A DNA stretch of 43,884 nt from CAYTRP01 sp964625145 (lineage in GTDB: Bacteria; Sumerlaeota; Sumerlaeia; SLMS01; JAHLLQ01): positions 1 to 43,884 of the forward strand of contig CAZVAQ010000008.1 of NCBI GenBank assembly GCA_964625145.1, read 5' to 3'. The notes below the pieces were generated by a model. It saw nothing but the letters and a program-made list of their open reading frames with translations. It was not told where the DNA came from and ran no database searches. Shown here one piece after another: positions 10,460 to 17,549 of this stretch. Every line of letters starts with the position of its first letter. The stretch's first letter is position 1. The translations under genes and the position numbers were made by a program.

Positions 10460-11905
10460 ATGGCCATGGAACCCTACGCCGCCGTCGAAGTCTGGGAACG
10501 CCTGAAGTCCTTCATTCTTGAGGGCGACCATACGCTTGCCGATTCGATCAAGGACCGGCATGAGGCGGACTGGACTGTGCTGTCGACTTCGGAGGCTCAG
10601 GTGCTGGCCATCATGGCGGCTCTTGAGATGGATCTGGCCAGTCCGGCGGATCGACGCCGGGCGCGGCGGTTGTTGGGTACATTGGCCGCGGAGGCGGAAG
10701 GGGAGTTGCTCGTCGCCGAGGAAGAGAACAGCCCGGTGGTGCAGCCCAGCGAAGCGGAGCGCCTGCGTAAGTCCCTGCGCTGGATTGCCAGTAATCCGCC
10801 GTCGCGATTCTTTTCAAGCGTCGCGGGTCCGCAAGCCGCCATCCGGGAAATCCAGCACGGCGCTCCGGCCCTGCGGTCGCTTGCGGCGTATCGTTGGGTC
10901 GTGGCGATGGGCTATCCGTGCGCAGTCCCCGATCCCGGCCGACGGCGTTGGTTGGAGAGGTTCGGCTTGGTGGAGACGACAACCCGGGGCCAGTCGCGCT
11001 CCGCGATCCAGCGGCAAACTCTCGCGGTGCTGGAGGAATTTGCGCAGACCGTCCACGCGCCATTGTCGGAAGTGGATGCGGTGCTGGAGGCCTTCACCAA
11101 GACCTGCCGGGATGGAGTGTCCGCGGTGGCCCTGTGCGGGAAGAATCCGCGGTGCGAGATGTGTCCACTGCGGCAGCAGTGCACCTATCCGGCCAGGAAG
11201 AGCCAGAGTACGACACCAAACCGGCATTTATCGGCGATCATGCGGGAGGAATCGCGTCCACGCGAGCGATTGACCAAGCTGGGAGCGGCGGCGCTGACGG
11301 AGGAGGAGCTGCTGGCGATCATCCTGCGGACGGGGAGCGGCGGCAACAATGCGGTGGATGTGGCGGCAAAGTTGATGAGCGAGGCGGGAACGTTGGAGCG
11401 TTTGGCAGCCATGACCATCACGGAGTTGGCGGCCATCAAGGGCATTGGGCGCGTGAAGGCCATCACGATTCAGGCGGCGCTGGAACTGGCGCGCAGATTG
11501 AGCAGTACCGAGATCAAGGAGCGACCTCTTGCAACCGGTTCGCGTCAGATCTACAGGGTGGTGGAGAATCACTTTGTGGGCCGCAAGCGCGAGGAGTTCG
11601 TGGCGCTGCTGCTCGATGTCAGGTATCGCGTGATTCGCATCGTGCCCATCTCCATCGGCACGTTGACGCAGAGTCTCGTCCATCCGCGCGAGGCCTTCAA
11701 GGATGCCGTCCGCGAATCGGCCTATGCGGTGGTGTTCGTGCACAATCATCCCACCGGCGATCCAACACCCAGCACGCCCGACGAGGTCATCACGCAGCGT
11801 CTGGTCAAGGCTGGGGAGGTCATGGGGATTCGGGTGTTGGATCACTTGATTATCGGCAAGAAGGACTATTACTCCTTCGCCGATGCCGGGAAGATTCCCC
11901 GATGA
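10460..11905 (+). CDS. radC: RadC-family protein fused to an N-terminal endonuclease III-like Fe-S domain
   Basis: A continuous 481-residue frame, about twice the usual RadC length of about 225. Residues 261-481 are a complete RadC: MREESRPRERL start block, helix-hairpin-helix AAIKGIGRVKA, and the JAMM/MPN+ metalloprotease-like motif HNHPTGDPTPS (about residues 428-438). Residues 1-245 resemble the second half of an endonuclease III fold. YRWVVAMGYPCAVPDPGRRR aligns with the helix and catalytic-Asp region (Asp158). CGKNPRCEMCPLRQQC (Cys 226, 232, 235, 241) resembles the C-terminal [4Fe-4S] loop, with spacing C-x5-C-x2-C-x5-C instead of x6-x2-x5. The LPGVGRKTA hairpin with its catalytic lysine is replaced by GAPALRSLA, so glycosylase activity is doubtful. 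The stop overlaps the next start by ATGA. Internal ATG 11240 could also give RadC alone. RadC's role is unsettled in the literature. Confidence 0.88.
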   Translation: MAMEPYAAVEVWERLKSFILEGDHTLADSIKDRHEADWTVLSTSEAQVLAIMAALEMDLASPADRRRARRLLGTLAAEAEGELLVAEEENSPVVQPSEAERLRKSLRWIASNPPSRFFSSVAGPQAAIREIQHGAPALRSLAAYRWVVAMGYPCAVPDPGRRRWLERFGLVETTTRGQSRSAIQRQTLAVLEEFAQTVHAPLSEVDAVLEAFTKTCRDGVSAVALCGKNPRCEMCPLRQQCTYPARKSQSTTPNRHLSAIMREESRPRERLTKLGAAALTEEELLAIILRTGSGGNNAVDVAAKLMSEAGTLERLAAMTITELAAIKGIGRVKAITIQAALELARRLSSTEIKERPLATGSRQIYRVVENHFVGRKREEFVALLLDVRYRVIRIVPISIGTLTQSLVHPREAFKDAVRESAYAVVFVHNHPTGDPTPSTPDEVITQRLVKAGEVMGIRVLDHLIIGKKDYYSFADAGKIPR

Positions 11906-12759
11906 TTGATGCCGATGGCCCCTTTCACCTTCACAACTACCTGAATCGCATCGGCTATCGTGGCGAACCGGCACCCACGTTGGAGTGCCTGTGCGAGTTG
12001 ATCCAGTGCCACACGCAGGCGATTCCGTTCGAGAATCTCGACCCGCTTCTTCACCGGCCGGTCTCGATCCAGATTGAGGCTTTGGAGCGCAAGCTGGTGC
12101 ACGGCAGGCGCGGAGGGTATTGCTACGAGCAGAACCTGCTGTTCGCCCATGCGCTGAAGCAGATCGGTTTTTCGGTGCAGGGCCTCGCGGCGCGGGTACG
12201 GTGGAACCGATCGGATGACGACCCCACGCCGCGCACGCACATGCTCCTCAAGGTCATCTTGGATGGCGTGCCCATGATCTGCGACGTGGGGTTCGGCCTG
12301 ATGACGCCGACGGCGCCGCTGCGGCTGGAGACCGGCATTGAGCAGCAAACGCCGCACGAAACCTATCGCCTCCGCGCCGGGGAGGGTGGCTATGAATTGC
12401 AGGCGCGGGCGGCGGGGGAGTGGAAGACCACCTACATGTTCGGCGACGAGGAATACTTCACGTACGACTACGAGCTGCCGAACTACTACGTCTCAACGCG
12501 TGAAGGCTCCCACTTTCGACACGCCCTGAACGTTGCGCGCGCGTGGGAGGGCGGCCGGTACACCCTCTCCAATGCGAGGCTGACAATTCGCCCTTTCGAG
12601 GGCGAGATGGTGCAGCAGGAATTGGGATCCGCGGAGGAGATCGTCGAAGTGTTGGAGTCGAAGTTTCACATCACCGTCCCCGATCGCGAAGCCCTGAAGC
12701 GGGCATTGCAACGCGAGGGGATCATCCCGCCGGAAACCCAAGGAGCGACCGGGGCATGA
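11902..12759 (+). CDS. nat: Arylamine N-acetyltransferase
   Basis: 285 residues, family-typical length. NAT enzymes transfer an acetyl or other acyl group from CoA to arylamines or hydrazines via a cysteine. The catalytic triad is visible: Cys74 in RGGYCYEQN, His113 in RTHMLLKV and Asp128 in CDVGFG. The N-terminal block LNRIGYRGEPAPTLECL and IPFENLDPLL are family hallmarks. The C-terminal block NYYVSTREGSHFRHALNVAR also fits. The start ATG 11902 overlaps the radC-fusion stop (ATGA), and the stop overlaps the helicase start (ATGA), so it is translationally coupled to both. Its placement between two nucleic-acid genes is unexpected; the natural substrate is unknown. Confidence 0.94.
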   Translation: MIDADGPFHLHNYLNRIGYRGEPAPTLECLCELIQCHTQAIPFENLDPLLHRPVSIQIEALERKLVHGRRGGYCYEQNLLFAHALKQIGFSVQGLAARVRWNRSDDDPTPRTHMLLKVILDGVPMICDVGFGLMTPTAPLRLETGIEQQTPHETYRLRAGEGGYELQARAAGEWKTTYMFGDEEYFTYDYELPNYYVSTREGSHFRHALNVARAWEGGRYTLSNARLTIRPFEGEMVQQELGSAEEIVEVLESKFHITVPDREALKRALQREGIIPPETQGATGA

Positions 12760-14087
12760 CATCGTTCGAGGCATTGGGGCTGGCCCCGGAATTGTTGCAA
12801 GCAGTGCGCGACATGGGTTTTCAGGCACCCATGCCAATCCAGGAACGCGTCATCCCGTTGGCGTTGGAGGGGCGGGATGTCTTGGGCCGTTCGCAGACGG
12901 GGACTGGCAAGAGCGCAGCCTTTGGGCTTCCGATTCTTCAGCGCCTGCTGCCCGGCGGTTGCCGCCAGGTGCGCGCGATCATTGTGACACCGACGCGTGA
13001 ATTGGCCACGCAGGTGCATGCGCATCTTCAGCTTCTTGCGAGGCACACACGCGCTCAAGGCGTGTTGGTTGTCGGCGGCGAGGACATCGAGCGTCAGGAG
13101 GATGCCCTGCGCCGGGGCGTGGACTGGATTGTCGCAACGCCCGGGCGGCTGCGCGATCATTTGCTGCGCGGGTACCTGCCACTTTTTGAATTGCAGGCCC
13201 TTGTGCTGGACGAGGCGGATCAGTTGTTGGAGCTGGGCTTTGTGACCGACATCCGAGCCATCGCCAGCTTCTGTCCCGAACGGCGGCAAACGATGATGTT
13301 TTCCGCCACGCTGCCTCGCGCCATCGAGAACCTCGCGCGCAAGTTGCTCATCAATCCCGTGCGCGTGGACGTTGGGGAAACCGGCGTGGCGGATCCCGTG
13401 GCGGAGGAACTGTGGCCCGTGGCGGCGCGCCAGAAATACACGCTGCTGTTGGAACTGATTCGCACGTTCAAGCTGCACCGCACGCTCATCTTCTGCCGCA
13501 CGCGGGTCCGGGCGGAGAAGCTGCACCAGCGTTTGCTCGAGGAAGGTCTGTCGGCGGGGATCCTGCACGCCGATCGTTCCATGGCCGAGCGCCGCGAGAT
13601 GCTCGCCTCCTTCAAGGATGGGCGGATCGATTTGTTGGTGGCGACGGACATCGCCGCGCGCGGTTTGGACGTGCCGGCCGTTGATCATGTCGTGAACTTT
13701 GATGTGCCGGTGGCGCCGGAGGACTACATACATCGCGTCGGCAGGACCGGCCGTGCTGGCCGCGCCGGAAGGGCGATCACTCTGGCCAGCCGCCACGAGC
13801 TGGTGCACGTCACGCGCATTGAGAATTTGTTGCATCGAAGTTTGCCGGAGAAGCGCCTCGAAGGATTCCCCTACGCGGCCGAATCGGGTGAGGAGGCGCG
13901 TCCGGCGGTGCAACGCGTCCGCCGCCCGACGGATCCCGCTGCGCGGCGCTTGTCAAAGGAGCGCAAGCAATCGCCGTTCACCCAGAGTGGCCAGGCGCGG
14001 CGCGGTTTTTCGGCGGATCCCGCCGATGACGGCAAGCCACGGAAGATTAAGAAGAAGTTGCCGCACCGGCGGAGGAGCCGGGGGTAG
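12756..14087 (+). CDS. DEAD-box ATP-dependent RNA helicase (RhlE-like)
   Basis: 443 residues. All core motifs are in order: Q motif (GFQAPMPIQE, residues 21-30), motif I (SQTGTGKSAAF, about 46-56), PTRELA, TPGR, DEAD (LDEADQ, Asp152-Asp155), SATLP, TLIFCRTR, ATDIAARGLDVPAVDHVVN and HRVGRTGRAGRAGRA. The C-terminal 60 residues are basic and low-complexity (PRKIKKKLPHRRRSRG), as in RhlE-type helicases that act on structured RNA or ribosome assembly. The start ATG 12756 overlaps the NAT stop. The exact subfamily (RhlE, CsdA or SrmB) cannot be settled by eye. Confidence 0.95.
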   Translation: MTSFEALGLAPELLQAVRDMGFQAPMPIQERVIPLALEGRDVLGRSQTGTGKSAAFGLPILQRLLPGGCRQVRAIIVTPTRELATQVHAHLQLLARHTRAQGVLVVGGEDIERQEDALRRGVDWIVATPGRLRDHLLRGYLPLFELQALVLDEADQLLELGFVTDIRAIASFCPERRQTMMFSATLPRAIENLARKLLINPVRVDVGETGVADPVAEELWPVAARQKYTLLLELIRTFKLHRTLIFCRTRVRAEKLHQRLLEEGLSAGILHADRSMAERREMLASFKDGRIDLLVATDIAARGLDVPAVDHVVNFDVPVAPEDYIHRVGRTGRAGRAGRAITLASRHELVHVTRIENLLHRSLPEKRLEGFPYAAESGEEARPAVQRVRRPTDPAARRLSKERKQSPFTQSGQARRGFSADPADDGKPRKIKKKLPHRRRSRG

Positions 14088-14093
14088 GAGGGC

Positions 14094-14121
14094 GTTCGTC
14101 GTTCCTGGTTCCTCGTTCCTC
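14094..14121. repeat. Short tandem repeat, 7-bp unit, four copies
   Basis: Four consecutive 7-base units gttcgtc, gttcctg, gttcctc, gttcctc begin seven bases after the helicase stop. The array lies in the convergent gap between the helicase and zapA genes and covers no gene. Confidence 0.8.
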
Positions 14122-14178
14122 GTTGAAGGCCAACGCGGAACGGTGCTTCGGCATCCATGCCCTTGCGCGTTTGTGAAT

Positions 14179-14199
14179 GTGCAGGCGGGACGCCTGCAC
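14179..14199. repeat. Short palindrome (9-bp arms, 3-base loop)
   Basis: Perfect inverted repeat gtgcaggcg / cgcctgcac around the loop gga. It is in the same intergenic stretch as the 14-bp hairpin that follows. It could be a REP-like relic or part of a terminator region; I see no second copy in the window. Confidence 0.6.
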
Positions 14200-14232
14200 C
14201 ACGTTCTGTTCGACAGGATGGGCAACAGCGAA

Positions 14233-14264
14233 CCCCCCCATCGTCCTGAGGGACGATGGGGGGG
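14233..14264. terminator. Perfect 14-bp hairpin between convergent genes
   Basis: Seven Cs followed by atcgtcc pair perfectly with ggacgat followed by seven Gs around the loop tgag. It lies between the convergent helicase and zapA genes, 33 bases beyond the zapA stop on the minus strand. No T run follows on either strand, so it is not a classical intrinsic terminator. It may still stop transcription from both sides, or be a mobile palindrome. Confidence 0.5.
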
Positions 14265-14296
14265 CGAGGGATGCTGAACTCTACTGCAGGATGCCC

Positions 14297-14617
14297 TTAA
14301 ACCACCAGCGCGTCATCCACGCGGCTGAGCAACAGCTCCAGGCGCTCGATGGCCTCGCGCTGCTGGCGGGTTTGCTCGTGGAGCTTTTCGGCCTCGTCGA
14401 GCAGTTCGTTCGCGATGCTGAGGTCGCAGGCGAACTGGAAGGCAACCATGGTGGCCACCTTGGCTGGGGAGGCAGAGCCTGCCTTCTCGCCAAGCTTGCG
14501 CAGACGTTGGGTCACCTGCTCGGCGGCCGCATGGACATGGGCGATTTCGTCGGGCTCCACCTGCAGGCGGAACTCGTGTCCGCCGACCATCACGGTGACT
14601 TCCTCAAGCTGTTTCAT
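14297..14617 (-). CDS. zapA: ZapA-family cell division protein
   Basis: 106 residues from ATG 14617 (MKQLEEVTVMVGGHEFRL). The N-terminal beta-rich head (VTVMVGGHEFRLQVEPDE) followed by an amphipathic helix (VHAAAEQVTQRLRKL) and a long coiled-coil tail (ANELLDEAEKLHEQTRQQREAIERLE) is the ZapA layout. ZapA binds and bundles FtsZ at the division ring. The block ATMVAFQFACDLSIANELL is the usual family core. The gene overlaps the upstream coiled-coil gene by 14 bases, so the two are probably coupled and may act together. A TTG two codons upstream is an alternative start. Confidence 0.85.
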   Translation of the reverse strand: MKQLEEVTVMVGGHEFRLQVEPDEIAHVHAAAEQVTQRLRKLGEKAGSASPAKVATMVAFQFACDLSIANELLDEAEKLHEQTRQQREAIERLELLLSRVDDALVV

Positions 14618-15224
14618 GGGCAAGTTCCACCTGTGCGAGGTAGGTTTCGGCTTGTTCGATTCTTTCGATCAGCGAGGACAGGCGATCGCGCATGCGGGCA
14701 TCGCGACGCTCGGCTTCCTCGAGTCGTTCGGCCATGCGGCTGACTTCCGACCGCGACTCGATCATCGCCTCTTCGCGGCCGATGATTTCCTGCTCGACGG
14801 TCGCGAGCTGGGCACGCAGGTGATCGCGTTCGCGCTCGGCTTCGCTGCGGGATTGCCGCGTGCGATCGAGCTCTTCGCGGGTCTGGTGAAGCTGGTGGGC
14901 CAGATGATCGCGTTCACCCGCCAAGCCCTGGTTCTGCTCGCGAAGCGTGTGCAATTCACCGTGGGCGTGATTCAACTCGCCGGCCAGCCGGTCGCGTTCG
15001 CTGGCAGCGTGGCGCAGGCTCTCAATCTCCGGCTGCCGGGCTTCCAGCTCCTGAAGCCGCTGGCTGGTCGCAGCCAGATCCGCCTGCAATTGGTCATGAT
15101 CCGCCAGGGTGACGCGCAGCGAATCATTCTCGGTCTCGAGTGAATTCTTGGAGGCGCGAACCGATTCCAGCTCGGCGATGATGCGGGTCAGGCGGTTTTC
15201 AAGTTTTTCGACGATCTCAAGCAT
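14604..15224 (-). CDS. Coiled-coil protein upstream of and overlapping zapA (possible ZapB-like partner)
   Basis: 206 residues, almost entirely heptad-patterned coiled coil rich in Glu, Arg, Leu and Gln from residue 1 (MLEIVEKLENRLTRIIAEL) to near the end (IEQAETYLAQVELAHETA). There is no signal peptide or membrane segment, so it is cytoplasmic. A weak ribosome binding site (aggtg, 5 bases before ATG 15224) is present. Its 3' end overlaps zapA by 14 bases. Coiled-coil proteins that bind ZapA, such as ZapB, link the FtsZ ring to the chromosome. This one is about 2.5 times longer than ZapB, so a partner role is inference from gene order and fold only. Confidence 0.85.
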   Translation of the reverse strand: MLEIVEKLENRLTRIIAELESVRASKNSLETENDSLRVTLADHDQLQADLAATSQRLQELEARQPEIESLRHAASERDRLAGELNHAHGELHTLREQNQGLAGERDHLAHQLHQTREELDRTRQSRSEAERERDHLRAQLATVEQEIIGREEAMIESRSEVSRMAERLEEAERRDARMRDRLSSLIERIEQAETYLAQVELAHETA

Positions 15225-15439
15225 GGATTCACCTTTCGTGATGGGAGCGGGGTATCAACGGGAACAGAAAGGTCCACCCGGGAAAACTCAGAATCGCATC
15301 GGGCGGGATGGAGGAGCAACGATCCTGCACCGGATGAATGTCAACCCTGAATCGGGACATTGCAAAGTCCCCATTTCAGTGCCATCTGCCGCCTCCCCGC
15401 TTGCATTCCTGCCCGGCGGGACGGGAGCCTTGAAGGGCC

Positions 15440-15949
15440 ATGACGCCCCAACTCTTCGGTCTCCTTTCTGACACCCATGGTTACGTCCATCCGGCCTTGT
15501 TCGGCGCCTTTGAGGGCGTCCAGACGATCCTGCACGCGGGCGATGTGTGCGGGGATCATGTCCTGCAGGAGCTCGAATGCATCGCACCGGTGCAGGCCGT
15601 GCGGGGCAACTGTGATGCGCCGGATCCGCTGCTTCCGGAGATCCGCCGCGTGGAGCTCCCGGGTGGCATTGCCATCCTGACCCACGGTCATCTTCAGGAC
15701 GGTGCCACGACCGACCCGGTCCGCTTTGTGAGGGCCTTCGCCGCCAACCGCCCCCGGCTGATCCTCTTTGGCCATTCCCACCGGTGGTTTTGCGAGCAGC
15801 TGGAGGGCATCTGGGTGGTGAACCCCGGGGCGGCGGGCCGGCCGCGATTCATGGACAAGCCCAGCGCCGCGGTTCTGGTCTGCGAAGCGGATCGCTGGCG
15901 CATCCGGCGCGTGGACCTGCCATGGCCGCCGGTGGAGGTGCGCCGGTGA
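15440..15949 (+). CDS. YfcE/MJ0936-family metallophosphoesterase
   Basis: 169 residues, a minimal calcineurin-like phosphodiesterase. Metal-binding motifs are complete: SDTHG (Asp11, His13), HAGDVCGDH, RGNCD, THGH and GHSH, ending in the characteristic NPGAAGRPR loop. Members hydrolyse small phosphodiesters with two metal ions; the cellular substrate is generally unknown. Start ATG 15440 (MTPQLFGLLSDTHG) fits the family. The stop overlaps GTG 15946 of the next gene (gtga), indicating coupling with the FxsA protein. Confidence 0.93.
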   Translation: MTPQLFGLLSDTHGYVHPALFGAFEGVQTILHAGDVCGDHVLQELECIAPVQAVRGNCDAPDPLLPEIRRVELPGGIAILTHGHLQDGATTDPVRFVRAFAANRPRLILFGHSHRWFCEQLEGIWVVNPGAAGRPRFMDKPSAAVLVCEADRWRIRRVDLPWPPVEVRR

Positions 15950-16530
15950 GAGTGACTCAAGTCCGCACAGCCCGGCGGGGACTGCCCATCGCTCTCATCT
16001 TCGGCGTCATCCTGACGGTGCTGATCCTGACGGAGCTTGTCCTGTTCTACCTGATGGCCCAGCTCGTGGGCTGGCTCGCCACGATCCTGATCGCGTTACT
16101 CACGGGAATTGTGGGTTTGCTGGTGATCCGCTCGGCCGGGCTGTCGGTCATGCGCCGGTTTCAGGCGGAGCTGCTGACCGGTCGCTTTCCGCAGGAGGCT
16201 ATCGCAGAGGGGGTGGTGATCCTGCTGGGCGGGGTGTTCCTGATCTCGCCGGGGCTGCTGTCGGACCTGATCGGGTTGAGCACGCTGATTCCGCCAGTCC
16301 GGCGGGTTTATGCGCGGGTCTTGGCGCGATTGGCGTCGCGGGCGTTTGTGTTCGCGCCTCTCGCCGCGGCGCCGGGGGCGGGATTCATGGGCGTTCCGCC
16401 TGCGGGTAAGCCGAGCGATGCCGAGAAGACAGGGCCGACGGTGTTTGACGTGCCGCCAGATGTGGAAGACGTCGATCCAAAGGGCCGTGATTCCGAGCCG
16501 ATTGATGTCGAGTTTCGGAGGACGGAATAG
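15946..16530 (+). CDS. fxsA: FxsA-family membrane protein
   Basis: 194 residues. The N-terminal half has three or four hydrophobic segments with the FxsA core: two helices (LIFGVILTVLILTELVLF, LVGWLATILIALLTGIVG), the cytoplasmic FQAELLTGRFPQEA loop, then GVVILLGGVFLISPGLLSD. The C-terminal tail is long, Pro/Asp-rich and soluble (VFDVPPDVEDVDPKGR...PIDVEFRR). FxsA in E. coli relieves F-exclusion of phage T7; its normal role is unclear. GTG 15946 is chosen because ggagg lies 7 bases upstream and it overlaps the preceding stop. ATG 15922 would add eight residues. Confidence 0.9.
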   Translation: MRVTQVRTARRGLPIALIFGVILTVLILTELVLFYLMAQLVGWLATILIALLTGIVGLLVIRSAGLSVMRRFQAELLTGRFPQEAIAEGVVILLGGVFLISPGLLSDLIGLSTLIPPVRRVYARVLARLASRAFVFAPLAAAPGAGFMGVPPAGKPSDAEKTGPTVFDVPPDVEDVDPKGRDSEPIDVEFRRTE

Positions 16531-16598
16531 GCGGGAGGGGCAAGAGCGGAAAAGCGAGAGATGGTTTAGCCGCGAAAAGGCACAAGAGGCGGAAATGC

Positions 16599-16611
16599 GG
16601 GGGGGGGGGGG
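16599..16611. repeat. 13-G homopolymer tract beside a stop codon
   Basis: Thirteen consecutive Gs lie one base before the minus-strand kinase's stop codon (tca at 16612-16614), between convergent genes. The tract is outside both reading frames, so slippage would not change either protein. Tract length is also prone to sequencing error. The stretch just upstream, ttagccgcgaaaaggcaca, is AG-rich intergenic sequence with no gene. Confidence 0.85.
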
Positions 16612-17454
16612 TCACTTCCGCTTTCGCGTTGAGATGCGGGCCCAGGATCTTTCCACGCGGTCGTAGATGGCGTTGGGATCCAGGCGATTGCAGTCGCTGG
16701 GCTTTGGCGCGTAGACGTGGCAGAATTCGACGGCGCGTTCGCGCGTCATGCCGACGGGGACGAGGGACAGGAAGAATTGGTAGAGGGCCACGGTGCGCAG
16801 GCGCGTCGAGGGCACGCGGCCGACGCGTGATCCGTCCAGATCGATGAGGGCGAAGGACTCGTGGGGGGGAGAACCGGGCGGCGCGTCAGTGCGGAAGATG
16901 TGATCGGCCCGGTAGTCCGCATGGAAGGCGGACAAGCCGTGGAGCCAGCGCGTGTAGCGCGCGACTTCGGCGAGGTCTTCGTCGTGCAGGCCGTGTTGCC
17001 GGGCCCATTCGATGAAGGACATCCAGTTTTCCGGCAGGGCGCGCGTGACCAGGAAGGACTCGCTGGATTTGGTGTGAGCGTAGAAGACCGGTTCGGGGAC
17101 GGTGATGCCGGCGGCGACGAAGGCGCGGCCGATGGCGAACTCGCGTTGGGCCTTGGAGCCGCGCAGGGTCCAGGAGACCCGCTGGCGGATCAGGCGCGGG
17201 ATGCCGCGCTTGGCGTAGAGCTTCTCCCCCCGCCATTCGAAGCCCAGCACCCAGCGGTGGCGGGACTTCTTGGTGAGCTGGCAGCCGTTGGGCATTGGCC
17301 CGCCGGTGCTGGCCTCTGCCCATGGCAGGGCCCGCGGGTCGAAGGATTCATAACCCGGAAGCGCCAGACCTTGCAGGTCGTCCTGGCTCCACGGGATTGG
17401 TCGGGACAGCAATTGCTGCACTTGGCAGGCCGCCGGAAACATTGTATGCCGCAC
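16612..17454 (-). CDS. WaaP/RfaP-like lipopolysaccharide core kinase family protein
   Basis: 280 residues with an atypical protein-kinase-like fold. A small lobe with KLYAKRGI precedes the catalytic loop HADYRADHIF (comparable to the HgDlyxxN loop of WaaP/Kdo kinases) and the metal-binding LIDLDGSRVGR. WaaP enzymes phosphorylate inner-core heptose of lipopolysaccharide, so the protein is probably cytoplasmic and membrane-associated. GTG 17454 has aagga about 6 bases upstream; ATG 17442 is an alternative. It is divergent from the DUF58 gene and convergent with fxsA. No other LPS gene is adjacent, so the substrate is uncertain. Confidence 0.78.
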   Translation of the reverse strand: MRHTMFPAACQVQQLLSRPIPWSQDDLQGLALPGYESFDPRALPWAEASTGGPMPNGCQLTKKSRHRWVLGFEWRGEKLYAKRGIPRLIRQRVSWTLRGSKAQREFAIGRAFVAAGITVPEPVFYAHTKSSESFLVTRALPENWMSFIEWARQHGLHDEDLAEVARYTRWLHGLSAFHADYRADHIFRTDAPPGSPPHESFALIDLDGSRVGRVPSTRLRTVALYQFFLSLVPVGMTRERAVEFCHVYAPKPSDCNRLDPNAIYDRVERSWARISTRKRK

Positions 17455-17549
17455 CGTGGTTCCTTGGGGAGTTTACCGCCGGGCGGTCTTTTCTGTTGGG
17501 GGATGCGGCCAAGGGGTGCAAGCCTTGGATTTCGATGCGAGAGGTTCTT

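Noticed and set aside
11240..11905. RadC as a separate gene starting at ATG 11240
   Set aside because: No stop separates it from the upstream domain and no good ribosome binding site precedes this ATG; a fusion is simpler, though an internal start cannot be excluded.
12666..13913. Long minus-strand open frame opposite the DEAD-box helicase
   Set aside because: Antisense shadow of a high-GC gene; no motif, no ribosome binding site, and all helicase motifs are on the plus strand.
14088..14296. 6S RNA downstream of zapA
   Set aside because: 6S RNA often neighbours zapA, but the stretch is dominated by short repeats and hairpins and does not show the long bulged 6S structure.
15225..15439. Promoter ttgaca-like site upstream of the coiled-coil gene
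   Set aside because: On the minus strand ttgaca is present near 15345 but no acceptable -10 box lies 15-18 bases away.
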